The notes: generated by a model not told the origin, from the letters alone. A DNA stretch of 64,000 bases from Flavobacterium tiangeerense (GCF_007830355.1 NZ_VLKO01000006.1:124001-188000), one strand, 5' to 3'. Shown: positions 26,150 through 36,004, numbered from the stretch's first letter. Program-made: numbers and translations.

Positions 26150-27172
26150 CTAATTACTAGTGGTTACGTACCAATTTTTTATTTTGTCATTAAGAATGTT
26201 ATCTATGTTGTAATTTTTAGCTTCTTTTTTAGATAGTTGATACGACCACGGGACTCTTTTTTGCGGTTGAAAGCCAGAACCAGAACAGTTGTATTCGGCA
26301 TAAAGGCTGGTTTTTTCGGCTTCGGGTTTTGACCAATTGTGCCATCCTTGCGGGAGAATATGGGCATCCATCGTGCAATCGATGAAAACGGTTTTCGCAT
26401 AGATGCGCCAAGGTCTGCCTAAATAGACTTCTTTGACACTAGCGTCTGCCGTGAGTTTGCAGTTTTTGAAAACGTAGCCAAATGTGCCGTCCTGAGGCGT
26501 TGAAGCTGCGGTGATATAAGAATCTTTTTTGCTGTGCAGCGTACAGTTTTCGAACAAAACTGTAGCATCGCCAAAAATAAAATCGGTGGTGCCCTCGATG
26601 TAGCAATCTTTGAAATAGTTTTTGGTTCCCTCGCCTGAGGTGTAAAGCGTGTCCTGGTTTCCTAAGAGATTGCAGTTTTCAATTTTTACCCGATTGGCGT
26701 TTACATGGAGCGCAACAGCTTGTCCCACCTCGCCCGAACTATTTTCGATGGTTAAATTTAGAGCCATAAAATCGTTTCCTTCTACCAAAACGGTGTAGGT
26801 GTGAAATGTGCTGTTGCGTCCCACATTCACTTTTTTGAAGTGATCGTCAAAAGTAATGATAGTGTTCTCTTTGCTTTCACCAATGAGGGAAATTTTGGTA
26901 TTCCAAGCGTGGATTTTTACTTTTTCGTAGTATTTTCCGTTTTTGATATAGATTATAATGCGCTGATCGGGATAGGAACGAGCCGCATTAATGGCGTCTT
27001 GAATCTTGGTGAAATTGCCAGATCCTTTAGCATCTACCACAAAATAATTTTCATTGGTTTGTACGTCTACCTTTACTACTGTACTCGTATTTGGGATCTC
27101 GCTGGAGCTTTGAGCCAGAATATTTATATTAGAAACAAAAATACAAACCATAACATTTATAATTCTTTGCAT
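26150..27172 (-). CDS. pectinesterase (CE8)
   Basis: From the chosen start at 27172 (MQRIINVMVCIFVSNINILA, a signal peptide) the product is 340 residues; an ATG 7 codons upstream at 27193 is also open. CE8 motifs are complete: KGSGNFTKIQDAINAA, then GQAVALHVNANRV with its glutamine, GNQDTLYTSG with the acid/base Asp, TTDFIFGDATVLF with the nucleophile Asp, and LGRPWRIYA with the binding Arg. The enzyme demethylates pectin, opening it to GH28 and lyases, in the periplasm or at the cell surface. The GH105 gene ends 44 nt upstream of this start. Sampled rows within it are about 50% G+C, far above its neighbours. Confidence 0.94.
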   Translation of the reverse strand: MQRIINVMVCIFVSNINILAQSSSEIPNTSTVVKVDVQTNENYFVVDAKGSGNFTKIQDAINAARSYPDQRIIIYIKNGKYYEKVKIHAWNTKISLIGESKENTIITFDDHFKKVNVGRNSTFHTYTVLVEGNDFMALNLTIENSSGEVGQAVALHVNANRVKIENCNLLGNQDTLYTSGEGTKNYFKDCYIEGTTDFIFGDATVLFENCTLHSKKDSYITAASTPQDGTFGYVFKNCKLTADASVKEVYLGRPWRIYAKTVFIDCTMDAHILPQGWHNWSKPEAEKTSLYAEYNCSGSGFQPQKRVPWSYQLSKKEAKNYNIDNILNDKIKNWYVTTSN

Positions 27173-27216
27173 GTACCTCATTTCAAAAAGCATTATAAAA
27201 AATTAATATGATGAAC

Positions 27217-28404
27217 TTACTTATTCAACTCTAAAGCAGCTAAAATAAAAGGCCCAGTTGCTTTTGGGTCGTTGTCTTTTTTCTTTTCGTTTACATAGTA
27301 CTCAAAAGAGCCATCTCGGTAAGGATTTCCACCAAGTCCAGCCACTGCACAGGCTTGAGTGATGATTACTTCGCCATTTGCGCCAATTTTAACCAAATTT
27401 CCTGTAAGACCATTAAAAGCTTTTTGAGCAATCTTTTTGTATTTTTTGCGCAAGTATCCCTTATTTGCTCCTTTTGCAAAAGCATAACTAAACATTGCCG
27501 TACCAGAGGCTTCTAAATAATTTCCGCCTTGATTTCCCTTATCTGTAACTTGATACCAAAGTCCTGATTCATCTTGAAAAGGGACTAATGATGAGGCCAA
27601 TTGTTTCAAATAACTTACTAATTCTTTATGTTTTGGATGATTTTTGGGCATATAATCTAAAACATCCACCAATGCCATGGCGTACCAACCCAAAGAACGA
27701 GACCAGAAATTTGGAGATGTTCCAGTCGTTTTATTGGCCCAAGGCATTTGTTTACTTTCGTCCCAAGCATGATAAAGCAAACCGGTTTTAGGATCGCGAT
27801 CATTTTTTTGAATGAGTTCAAATTGTTTAGCGATGTCATCTAGACTTTTTCCGTTTTCAAAAGTCATGGTGTATTGGATATAAAAAGGCTCTCCCATATA
27901 CAATCCGTCCAACCACATTTGGTTAGGATATATTTTTTTATGCCAAAATCCACCACTCGCAGTTCTAGGTTGTTCCTCGATTTGTTTTCTGAGCATTTGC
28001 AATGCTTTTAGATACTTTTCCTCTTTAGTTTTAGCATAAATATCAAACAATAATCTACCAGCTACTACCATATCAATATTGTACGAATCAAATTTGTAAC
28101 TATCAATAGTTCCATCTTTTTGGATGAGTTTGTCTACATATGATTTTATGTATTCGGTATATTTTGGGTTGGGATGTTTTTTATTCAATTCTTCCATTGC
28201 AGTCAAAACCAGTCCGTGAACATAATCCCATTTTGGAAAAGTCGCATGATCTATCATATACGATTCTTGGTGTTGTAGCATTACGGTAGCGGCCATGCGC
28301 TCTGACCATTTTAGTTTTGGAGATATGGTTTGCGCATTCAAAATACTAGCCTCACATACTCCTAGAACAATTATTAAAAGGGTGATAAAACTATTTTTTC
28401 TCAT
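27217..28404 (-). CDS. GH105 unsaturated rhamnogalacturonyl/galacturonyl hydrolase
   Basis: The 395-residue protein has a signal peptide (MRKNSFITLLIIVLGVCEAS) and an (alpha/alpha)6-barrel as in YteR and YesR. Typical segments are KWDYVHGLVLTAM, the catalytic-Asp region NQMWLDGLYMGEPF, FWSRSLGWYAMALVDVLDYM and GNYLEASGTAMFSYAFAKG. GH105 enzymes remove the unsaturated uronic acid from the non-reducing end of lyase-produced oligosaccharides, so the pathway needs a pectate or rhamnogalacturonan lyase encoded elsewhere. It is sandwiched between CE8 and the DUF4861 gene, 20 nt from the latter, in the same operon. The released sugar would feed KdgF or KduI. Confidence 0.93.
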   Translation of the reverse strand: MRKNSFITLLIIVLGVCEASILNAQTISPKLKWSERMAATVMLQHQESYMIDHATFPKWDYVHGLVLTAMEELNKKHPNPKYTEYIKSYVDKLIQKDGTIDSYKFDSYNIDMVVAGRLLFDIYAKTKEEKYLKALQMLRKQIEEQPRTASGGFWHKKIYPNQMWLDGLYMGEPFYIQYTMTFENGKSLDDIAKQFELIQKNDRDPKTGLLYHAWDESKQMPWANKTTGTSPNFWSRSLGWYAMALVDVLDYMPKNHPKHKELVSYLKQLASSLVPFQDESGLWYQVTDKGNQGGNYLEASGTAMFSYAFAKGANKGYLRKKYKKIAQKAFNGLTGNLVKIGANGEVIITQACAVAGLGGNPYRDGSFEYYVNEKKKDNDPKATGPFILAALELNK

Positions 28405-28424
28405 GATTAAATTGTTCTTTATGA

Positions 28425-29384
28425 TTAAATTTTGCCTTTTTTGTTGAGTTCGATTAGTTTTTCGTCCAAATATTTTACAAAAGCTCCTTTATTTTTAATT
28501 CCGTCCTTTTCCTGTTCCCAAGCACCTAAAAAATAAAAGGTTACCCCTTTTGTTGAAGGTTTGAAAACTAAAAGATGATCGAATTCTGCGCTAACTTCAG
28601 CTTCTATAGTATTCACTTCGTAAAAAATGGCCATGCCTAGTTGATCCGGAATTAGCGATTGAGTGCCATAAGTGGCGAGATAAGCCCATTTTTTGTTTTG
28701 GCTCACTTTTTTGAAGATTTCCGTATTTTTTTGTTTAACAATTCCAGTACAAATTCCACTTATTGCTTTAGAAGCTTGAATGGTGTGCTGGGTATGACGT
28801 TGATCTGAAGCAATAGTTAACTGAGAAGTGAAATCAATTTTTTCTCCCGCTGTTTTCCAACCATAGTAATTGATTTTTACCGCAGATGATTTGGATTTAT
28901 TCTCCACCTTTGCTAGGGTAGAATCGACTTCATAAAAGTGTAATCTTTCGTTGTTTAGATATCGATCTATAGATCCTATACCGATACCTTTACCTGCTTT
29001 TAAAATATCTGAACCCCAATCACTCATTTCGTGATAAGAGTCAAAACCATCTTGACCCACTTGAGGTAAAACGACAGCATCTGTTTTTTTTCCGAAAATA
29101 TCAATGGCATTTCTCCAATCTAGATACAAACGGTAGCCAATTTTGTTGCTTTCCCAACCTGGACCTTCGTAACGAATATCAAACGAATGATCCGTATGTT
29201 CTGGCGCAAGTTTCAACTTTTGAACGTTTTTGAACGTACCACCAATGTATTTTCGATCTTCCCATTTTCCGCCTTCTTTCACAGATATTTCAGCGTAGGT
29301 TTTTTTATTATTATGAGGATTTTGTGCTAGTGCAAAAAGTGAACTCAGCAAAAAAACACCTAGTATTATTTTTATATTTTTCAT
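28425..29384 (-). CDS. DUF4861 family secreted protein
   Basis: The 319-residue protein has a signal peptide (MKNIKIILGVFLLSSLFALA) and a predicted beta-rich body. Segments such as YRLYLDWRNAIDIFGKKT and FDSYHEMSDWGSDILKAGKG mark it as DUF4861. Genes of this family lie next to GH105 enzymes in many Bacteroidota pectin loci. A role as a carbohydrate-binding or lyase-like enzyme on uronic acids is plausible but unproven. Its own operon position, between susD and GH105, supports a pectin role. A terminator-like hairpin separates it from susD (29422-29458). Confidence 0.85.
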   Translation of the reverse strand: MKNIKIILGVFLLSSLFALAQNPHNNKKTYAEISVKEGGKWEDRKYIGGTFKNVQKLKLAPEHTDHSFDIRYEGPGWESNKIGYRLYLDWRNAIDIFGKKTDAVVLPQVGQDGFDSYHEMSDWGSDILKAGKGIGIGSIDRYLNNERLHFYEVDSTLAKVENKSKSSAVKINYYGWKTAGEKIDFTSQLTIASDQRHTQHTIQASKAISGICTGIVKQKNTEIFKKVSQNKKWAYLATYGTQSLIPDQLGMAIFYEVNTIEAEVSAEFDHLLVFKPSTKGVTFYFLGAWEQEKDGIKNKGAFVKYLDEKLIELNKKGKI

Positions 29385-29421
29385 AACTGTCTTTAACTAA
29401 AAAAATGATGAAATGTAAGAG

Positions 29422-29458
29422 AAAAAGGAGCTTGATACAAACATCAAACCCCTTTTTT
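29422..29458 (-). terminator. hairpin between susD and DUF4861 (partial terminator)
   Basis: AAAAAGG plus TTGAT pair with ATCAA plus CCTTTTTT around a short mismatched middle. Read from the minus strand it follows the susD stop by about 45 nt and ends in T residues. Genes on both sides share orientation and function, so it may lower rather than end transcription past susC/susD. Confidence 0.6.
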
Positions 29459-29500
29459 AACAAACTCAAAAAAAATTATTGAACCAAAATCTTTAAATTA

Positions 29501-31156
29501 TTAATAAGCTGGATTTTGTGGATAATTGGTACTTCTATTTAAATCTAATACCGATTGTGGTATTGGTCTTAAAACTTTCAAATTCCCATTTTTCCCATTA
29601 AAAACAGCAGCACTAGTTATTTTTGGGTTGTATAAAACCGTTCTAGCTACAAGAGTGCCAGTACGTTTTAAATCAAACCATCGGTGGTACTCACCCAGTA
29701 ATTCACGACCTCTTTCGTCAAGAATAGTATTAATATCAATAGTTGTAAGCACTGGAATTACTCCTGTAGTTCCTCCACCGGCTCTTCTTCGTACTTCGTT
29801 AAGTCGTTGTAAAGCTGTTGCAGGATTACCCGCTTTCAAATACGCTTCGGCAGCAACTAAATACGTTTCACCTAAACGCGATATGATAAAATCTCGGGTA
29901 CTTACTCTGTTATTAGTAGCAGTTCCGTAAGGTGCCGTTGGATCATCAAATTTACGAACTGGAATTGTCGCATAATCCGCACTAACATTAGATGACGATG
30001 CGAATGTTCCCCAATTGTGGTATCTAAATGTAGCTGCATTTTGATATCTTGGAGTATTCGCCGTTTTCCAAGCAGCTCTGTCAGCTAATGTGAACCAGCT
30101 AGGCTCATAAAAGTCAGTTATTTTTAAAGTTGATTTATCTGCCACCTCATAAAAAGCATAGTATCGCGTATAAATTTCGGTCATAAAAGAACCTTCCCAA
30201 CGACGATCTCCTTTTTCGAATAAAGATAATGCATATGGTGTAGGTAACAAGGTGTAGCTTCTGTTTGGATATGGATTTCCAGTTGCTGCAGGTCCTAAAT
30301 AAGGTCCAAAATAATACACTTGGGCATTTCCTAAAGTTGTAACTCCAGTTGAATTTGCAAGTGGTGAAAATTGAACCGAGAAAATAGTTTCAGCATTCAT
30401 TTCATTTCCTGGTCGAACAACGTTATCAAATGACACATTTAACTGTTGGCCACTAATTACTTGGTCAGCTAATGATGCAGCTGTTGCAAAATCATTTGAA
30501 GCTCCAAAAGTTTCATAACCTCGTGTTAAATATACTTTTGCAAGCAAATTTTGAACTGCTCTACGATTAACCCTTCCTGTGTATCCGCCAGTAGCTACTG
30601 CAGGCAAAGCCTCTGTTAAATCCTTTAAAATTTGTGTATATACCTGTTCAGCAGTATTTCTATCAAATGATTGAATTGGACTTTTAAAATAGTCAAGAAC
30701 AAGAGGTACACCACCGTAGGTTTGAACTAATAAAAAATAAGCATTAGCACGTAAAAACTTCAATTCACCTACTCTAGTATTTAAATTAGTATTTGGTGCA
30801 GTTAATGGAGCAAAGTATAAGCCTGTATTGGCTTGCTGTATTGCGGCATAACACGTTTTATACAATTGATCTACTCCATCCGATGTCGAATCTAAATTAG
30901 CATATTTACTCAAACCATCAGGTTCCATATTCCTTCCTTCAGAATATAAGTCGGTACCCGCTTCAAACAACCACGGATTACCCCCATAAATATCTTTCAG
31001 CATGAAATAATTGGTATTTACTAAAGCTTCAAATCCAGGATTGGTTAAGTAAAACTCTTCTGGATTTCCCAAAGATCTGTTGTCTTCCTCAATAAAAGAG
31101 GAACAAGAATTCATTGATAATGCTAGAATCCCTATAATTACTATAATTTTTTTCAT
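29501..31156 (-). CDS. SusD/RagB-like glycan-binding lipoprotein
   Basis: The 551-residue protein carries a lipoprotein signal (MKKIIVIIGILALSMNSCSS, Cys18) and is exported to the outer-membrane surface. SusD features are present: an N-terminal helical region with YKTCYAAIQQANTGLYFA, LKFLRANAYFLLVQTYGGVP, NAETIFSVQFSP, and the C-terminal AYLKAGNPATALQRLNEVRR, RELLGEYHRWFDLKRTG and RPIPQSVLDLN. It lids the SusC barrel and binds glycan oligomers for import. It starts 11 nt after the susC stop. Context makes the ligand pectin-derived oligogalacturonides or rhamnogalacturonan pieces. Confidence 0.95.
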   Translation of the reverse strand: MKKIIVIIGILALSMNSCSSFIEEDNRSLGNPEEFYLTNPGFEALVNTNYFMLKDIYGGNPWLFEAGTDLYSEGRNMEPDGLSKYANLDSTSDGVDQLYKTCYAAIQQANTGLYFAPLTAPNTNLNTRVGELKFLRANAYFLLVQTYGGVPLVLDYFKSPIQSFDRNTAEQVYTQILKDLTEALPAVATGGYTGRVNRRAVQNLLAKVYLTRGYETFGASNDFATAASLADQVISGQQLNVSFDNVVRPGNEMNAETIFSVQFSPLANSTGVTTLGNAQVYYFGPYLGPAATGNPYPNRSYTLLPTPYALSLFEKGDRRWEGSFMTEIYTRYYAFYEVADKSTLKITDFYEPSWFTLADRAAWKTANTPRYQNAATFRYHNWGTFASSSNVSADYATIPVRKFDDPTAPYGTATNNRVSTRDFIISRLGETYLVAAEAYLKAGNPATALQRLNEVRRRAGGGTTGVIPVLTTIDINTILDERGRELLGEYHRWFDLKRTGTLVARTVLYNPKITSAAVFNGKNGNLKVLRPIPQSVLDLNRSTNYPQNPAY

Positions 31157-31167
31157 TTTAATTTAAT

Positions 31168-34100
31168 TTAAAATTTTAAACTTACTCCCATTTGAATAGT
31201 AGTAGATGCTACACGATTGATTGCTTGTGACGCTGTAGCCCACTCTGGATCATATCCCTCATAATTTGTAAACACAAATGGATTTAAAACATTTACATAC
31301 AATCTTAAATATTTAATTTTCAATTTTTCTAATAATTCGTCATCAAAACTGTAACCAAATGACATGTTTTGGATTTTAACAAATGAAGCATCTTTATAAA
31401 AAGCAACATCATTATTTGTATAATACACACCAGCAGCTCGTGGCAAAGGATTCGTATTTGAAAATTGTTGCGGAATACCTGCACCGTTTGCTGGTACGTA
31501 CCAATCTTGAAGATCTAATTTTTGGCGTCCACGATCATTCACATCTGCAAAGTTGTTGTGAAAATCACTAAAAACAGTCATCCCTTGATTTGCTATTAAA
31601 GACAATCCAAAATCAAATTGATGCACTTTTAATGAAGTAGAAAAACTTCCTGTCCACTTTGGATCAAAATTACCTAAAATCGCTCTGTCATTGTTCCCAT
31701 CTATTCTTCCGTCATTATTTAAATCTTTCACACGTGCTTCACCCGGCAATTGATTGTAAATTGCTGCTTGAGCTCTTTCGCTCTCTTGCCAAACACCATC
31801 AAAAACAAAATTATAATATGAATTAATATTTTCACCTAGGAACAAATTATTTCCCACATCACTAACCTCTTTTTGGTTGTAAATAGAAACCAATTTGTTT
31901 ACGTTTTTAGTGAAAGTAAAACTTGTCTCCCAAGTAACATTTTTAGTTTGAATATTTTTAGTAGAAAGAGCAACCTCTACACCTTTATTGCTTACAGATC
32001 CTACATTTGAAGTAATGATAGGAATTCCCATTTCTAAAGGAAGCGCTTGTTGAAACAACAAATCATCCGATAATCTATCATAAACATCTACACTTCCCGA
32101 GATTCTGTTTCTTAAAAACCCAAAATCCAAACCAAAATTAGTTTCTCTTGTTCTTTCCCAAGTAAGCTCTGGATTTCCTAAACTTGAAGGAATAAAACCA
32201 TTGCTTAAAGTGGTACTATTGTAATCATAAAAAGTTGAATTTCTTAGTACACTCAAACTTGAATAAGGTGTAACATTATCGTTACCTGTGTATCCTAAAC
32301 TGGCTCTCAATTTTAAATTACTAATGAAAGAAACATCTTTTAAGAAACTTTCTTCATTTACCTTCCATCCTACTGCAACCGATGGGAAAGACGCCCATTT
32401 GTTACCTTTGGCTAATACTGATGAACCATCGGCTCTTATAGTACCAGTTAATAAATATCTTCCTTTCAGGGTATAATTCAATCTCGCCGCATACGAATTC
32501 AAAGTGTTTTTAAAGAAGTTTGAACGAACATTATACGTGTTTTGAGGACCTGATCCAAGATTGTTAAAATCAGTATCAAATGGGTTTTCACGAGAAGATA
32601 AAAAAGAAGTTTCGGTTGTATTACTGTATAAACTTTGCAATCCTAAAAAGTTGAAAACATGATCCGTATTTAAGGTATAATTAATATTGAATTGATTATC
32701 CCAAGTATAATTGAAATTTTGAAGATTGTCAATTTCTCCTGAAAGTAAATTTTTATTCGCTATTCCAATATTAGTTAATGGACCAAAAGCTTTACCTCTT
32801 TTTGAATCTAATTTACCAGCTGAGAATGTAGTTTTGAAGGTAAGCCAACTAGTAGCTTTGTACTCTGCAAAAACATTACCTATCGTTGTCCAGTTAACAC
32901 GTTGATCTGTTGAATTTTCAATTTCAAGCAATGGATTTATAGATCCTGTTTTATTGATAGCCAAAGTACCGTTTGGATATCTTAATGTTCCTGGCTGTAA
33001 CGCCAATGTTCCAATGATTTCATTACCTGCCGCATCAATTGCCCAAGGTGAAGTAAATGGATTTTGTCTAAAAGCTTCTTGCATAGCGGTTGGGCTACCT
33101 AGTTGCTCATCTGTTTTTGATAAAGTTAAATTTACCCCTAAACCAAATTTGCTATTAACTTGATGATTTATACCTGCTTTGAACGTATATTTATCAATAC
33201 TTTCATTTTGAACGTTTCCTGTTTCTTTTTGTTGTCCTATTGCTAAGTTGTAAGCCATCCCCGATTCTCCTCTACCTGAAATAGATAAGTAATTGTTTTG
33301 TGTCATAGCACCTCTCAAGACTGCATCAGTCCAGTCAAAAGTTTGGTTTCTAGCAACTCTTTGTAATAAAACATTGTTTGTCCCAGTAGCTCCTACATTA
33401 GCAGTCAATAAAGCTGGAGTTATACTAGCATAGTTAGGTACTGTTGAGGAAAGTGATGTAGGCAAAAAAGCCGCTTGATGGTAGCTCCACCATTTTTCCC
33501 CACTCATAAATTGTGGTAATCGTGCCACTTGCTTGTTTCCATATGAAGTTTCATAAGAAAAATTGATTCCTGATTTTGCACTAGCGCCACCTTTTGTAGT
33601 AACAATAATTACTCCACTAGCTCCTCTTGAACCATATATTGCTGCAGAAGAAGCGTCTTTCAATACATCCATTCGTGCAATGTCCTGCGGATTTAAGAAA
33701 TCCATATTATCAGTAGGAACACCATCAATAACAAATAAAGGCTTTGAACCGTCTTTATTAATAGAATTAGAGCCACGAATAACAACATTAAAACCATCCC
33801 CTAATCTACCTGAGTTCGATGTTACTTGAACTCCTGCAATTCCACCTTGAATGGCTTCTAGAGGATTAGTAACATTTCTTTCAGTAATTTTAGCCGATGA
33901 TAAAGTGTTTACTGCACCTGTTAAATCCGTTTTTTTTACGCTACCATACCCCACAATCACAACTTCTTTCAAGGATTGAGATTCCTCAACTAGAGTGATT
34001 TTAACAGTACTTTTTCCTTTTACATTTACTTCCTGAGTAACAAAGCCTACAAAACTAACCTGCAACACTGCAGTTTCCTTAGTTAACTTTATATTGAAAT

Positions 34101-34308
34101 TTCCAGAGAAATCTGTACTTGCGCTATTACGTGTTCCTTTTTCAACCACATTTACACCAGGCAATGTCAATCCAGCAGCGTCTGTAATAGTTCCTGAAAC
34201 AGAGGAAGGTTGCTGAGCCTTCATCTCCTGAACTGTAAACAAGCTCAGTAATAAGAAAAAGGCAACATAACATGCAGAGCCTTTTTTTAATAAATGTCTG
34301 AAATTCAT
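31168..34308 (-). CDS. SusC/RagA-like TonB-dependent transporter
   Basis: The 1046-residue outer-membrane barrel has a signal peptide (MNFRHLLKKGSACYVAFFLL), a carboxypeptidase-regulatory-like domain (VSGTITDAAGLTLPGVNVVE), then the SusC plug with VVIVGYGSVKKTDLTGAV, SNSINKDGSKPLFVIDGVP and AAIYGSRGASGVIIVTTKGG. The C terminus TTIQMGVSLKF is a barrel-assembly signal. It imports glycan oligomers across the outer membrane with TonB energy and with SusD as partner (11-nt gap). It follows the second GH28 gene by 34 nt with no promoter box between them, so transcription probably starts upstream of GH28. Confidence 0.96.
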   Translation of the reverse strand: MNFRHLLKKGSACYVAFFLLLSLFTVQEMKAQQPSSVSGTITDAAGLTLPGVNVVEKGTRNSASTDFSGNFNIKLTKETAVLQVSFVGFVTQEVNVKGKSTVKITLVEESQSLKEVVIVGYGSVKKTDLTGAVNTLSSAKITERNVTNPLEAIQGGIAGVQVTSNSGRLGDGFNVVIRGSNSINKDGSKPLFVIDGVPTDNMDFLNPQDIARMDVLKDASSAAIYGSRGASGVIIVTTKGGASAKSGINFSYETSYGNKQVARLPQFMSGEKWWSYHQAAFLPTSLSSTVPNYASITPALLTANVGATGTNNVLLQRVARNQTFDWTDAVLRGAMTQNNYLSISGRGESGMAYNLAIGQQKETGNVQNESIDKYTFKAGINHQVNSKFGLGVNLTLSKTDEQLGSPTAMQEAFRQNPFTSPWAIDAAGNEIIGTLALQPGTLRYPNGTLAINKTGSINPLLEIENSTDQRVNWTTIGNVFAEYKATSWLTFKTTFSAGKLDSKRGKAFGPLTNIGIANKNLLSGEIDNLQNFNYTWDNQFNINYTLNTDHVFNFLGLQSLYSNTTETSFLSSRENPFDTDFNNLGSGPQNTYNVRSNFFKNTLNSYAARLNYTLKGRYLLTGTIRADGSSVLAKGNKWASFPSVAVGWKVNEESFLKDVSFISNLKLRASLGYTGNDNVTPYSSLSVLRNSTFYDYNSTTLSNGFIPSSLGNPELTWERTRETNFGLDFGFLRNRISGSVDVYDRLSDDLLFQQALPLEMGIPIITSNVGSVSNKGVEVALSTKNIQTKNVTWETSFTFTKNVNKLVSIYNQKEVSDVGNNLFLGENINSYYNFVFDGVWQESERAQAAIYNQLPGEARVKDLNNDGRIDGNNDRAILGNFDPKWTGSFSTSLKVHQFDFGLSLIANQGMTVFSDFHNNFADVNDRGRQKLDLQDWYVPANGAGIPQQFSNTNPLPRAAGVYYTNNDVAFYKDASFVKIQNMSFGYSFDDELLEKLKIKYLRLYVNVLNPFVFTNYEGYDPEWATASQAINRVASTTIQMGVSLKF

Positions 34309-34342
34309 AATTTAATAATTTGGTTAGTTAGTATAATAAAAT

Positions 34343-35788
34343 TTAAATCTTTGTTGGTGTGTTTACTTTTACACCATTGATATAGGTATTGGTTAGTTTA
34401 AGCCCCACCAGATTCTCTATGGAAAAAGCTTCTTTTACTTTTATAATTTTTACATTTTTAAAAGTCACATTTTTTATAGGAGATTGTTCATATCCTTTAG
34501 CAAGTATACCATACATTCCACCGTTTTGGACTGTTATGTTTTCTAAATGTATATTTTGAATTTGAGGGATAAAAGTGCCTGGTTTAGCGCCATAAACTTC
34601 ATAAAACATGTTTAATTTTAAAACCGCTTCTTTAACTTGTCCTATTTTTAAGTTTCTTACAAAAACATTTTCAATAAGTCCACCACGATTTGAATTCGTT
34701 TTAATTCGAATTGCTCGCTCTAAATTTGGACTGTCCATCACACAATTTTCAACAAAAACATTACTCACTCCTCCGGATATTTCACTACCTATCACCACAC
34801 CGCCGTGACCGTCAATCATCTTGCAGTTTTGAACAATAATATTTTGACTTTTCATAGCCACACGTCTACCATCAGCATCTCTTCCTGATTTTATTGCAAT
34901 ACAATCATCTCCTGTATTAAAAACACAATTCTTAATTAATACATTCTTAGAATATTCAGGATCACAACCATCATTATTAGGACCATGACTCTCTACCGTA
35001 ATTCCATCAATGGTAACATTTACTGATTTTATAGGATGCACAATCCAGAAAGGAGCATTTATTATTTTCACATCTTTTAAAAGCACATTTTTACAATCAA
35101 AAAACTCCACAAAACTAGGTCTTAAGTAATGGCCTTCGCCAAAAATACGCTCTTCAACGGGCACTCTTTTTTCAGCCAAATCAATCAATCGCAATCGGTT
35201 TAGAGGATCGTTTTGATTTGGTTTTCCTTCTTTCCATCCATATTCTTTTTTCGAACACCACCACCACCAATTTTCATTATTGGCTTGACCATTTAAAACT
35301 CCTTTACCCGTCACGGCAACGTTCTTTTTTTGATAAGCATAAATTAATGGAGAATAATTCATTAATTCAGTTCCTTCCCAAGAGGTATGTACTAGTGGGT
35401 ACTCTTTTCGGTTAGTACTAAACACTATTTCTGCACCTTGCTCTAAGTGTAAATTAACATTATCCTCAAGATGAATAGGTCCCGTTAAAAACTTTCCCGC
35501 AGGGACAATCACTTTTCCACCACCATTTTTTGTACAAACGTTTATTGCTTTTTTAAAAGCCTCACTTGCATTCATTACCCCACCAGATTGAGCACCAAAA
35601 TCAGTAATAATGTAATTTTTATTTGGAAATTGAGGAGCCTGGATACTATCTAATATCAAAGCCATTTCTTTCCATGGATTTAAACCTTCAACTTCTTTTG
35701 TTTTAGTTGTGGAACAAGATAATAACACTACACTCACTAAAGCGATAGATAAGAATAACTGAACTGTATAAGAGTGTTTTACTGTCAT
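34343..35788 (-). CDS. GH28 polygalacturonase, lipoprotein
   Basis: I place the start at 35788 (MTVKHSYTVQLFLSIALVSV...), giving 481 residues with a lipobox ending in SCS near residue 25, so it is probably anchored in the outer membrane. A frame extension of 24 codons upstream would run into the operator and leader. All GH28 motifs are classical: NNDGCDPEY, TGDDCIAIKSGRDADG, DGHGGVVIGSE and RAIRIKTNSNRGG. The catalytic Asp residues (one in NNDG, two in DD) and the GHG and RIK sites are intact. It hydrolyses alpha-1,4-galacturonan to galacturonate units. It is the first gene of the susC/susD operon and is preceded by a LacI-type operator. Confidence 0.95.
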   Translation of the reverse strand: MTVKHSYTVQLFLSIALVSVVLLSCSTTKTKEVEGLNPWKEMALILDSIQAPQFPNKNYIITDFGAQSGGVMNASEAFKKAINVCTKNGGGKVIVPAGKFLTGPIHLEDNVNLHLEQGAEIVFSTNRKEYPLVHTSWEGTELMNYSPLIYAYQKKNVAVTGKGVLNGQANNENWWWWCSKKEYGWKEGKPNQNDPLNRLRLIDLAEKRVPVEERIFGEGHYLRPSFVEFFDCKNVLLKDVKIINAPFWIVHPIKSVNVTIDGITVESHGPNNDGCDPEYSKNVLIKNCVFNTGDDCIAIKSGRDADGRRVAMKSQNIIVQNCKMIDGHGGVVIGSEISGGVSNVFVENCVMDSPNLERAIRIKTNSNRGGLIENVFVRNLKIGQVKEAVLKLNMFYEVYGAKPGTFIPQIQNIHLENITVQNGGMYGILAKGYEQSPIKNVTFKNVKIIKVKEAFSIENLVGLKLTNTYINGVKVNTPTKI

Positions 35789-35843
35789 TTTATTTTTAAA
35801 AATTAAAAAATGCGTATACTTATTAAATACTGTAATCAAGTAA

Positions 35844-35890
35844 TGCAATCGATTACACAAACGTATATATTTATTTTCATTTTACCAAAA
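35844..35890 (-). promoter_or_regulatory. LacI-type operator and promoter of the GH28-susC-susD operon
   Basis: On the minus strand, TTG at the -33 position (35886-35888), a 20-nt spacer, the -7 box TACGTTTG (35858-35865) and then directly the operator TGTAATCGATTGCA (35844-35857). The operator would cover the transcription start, so binding should repress. The same layout occurs before kduI and the MFS gene. The leader to the ATG at 35788 is about 50 nt. Confidence 0.8.
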
Positions 35891-36004
35891 TTAAAATCAT
35901 AAAAATAGCAGTACTATAAAAAAAAGATTGTTTTTATTTACTTAATGCAATATATTATCATTTAAATTACATTATAAACAGGTGTACATTCGTGAAAATG
36001 AAAC

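Noticed and set aside
26801..27211. 136-codon open frame antisense to CE8
   Set aside because: CE8 motifs on the minus strand are complete; the plus-strand frame shows no domain.
29526..29930. 134-codon open frame antisense to the susD 3' end
   Set aside because: The opposite strand carries the conserved SusD C terminus, so this is a mirror frame.
35789..35860. 24-codon extension of GH28 upstream of MTVKHS
   Set aside because: It would place coding sequence over the operator and hide the lipoprotein signal that begins at 35788.
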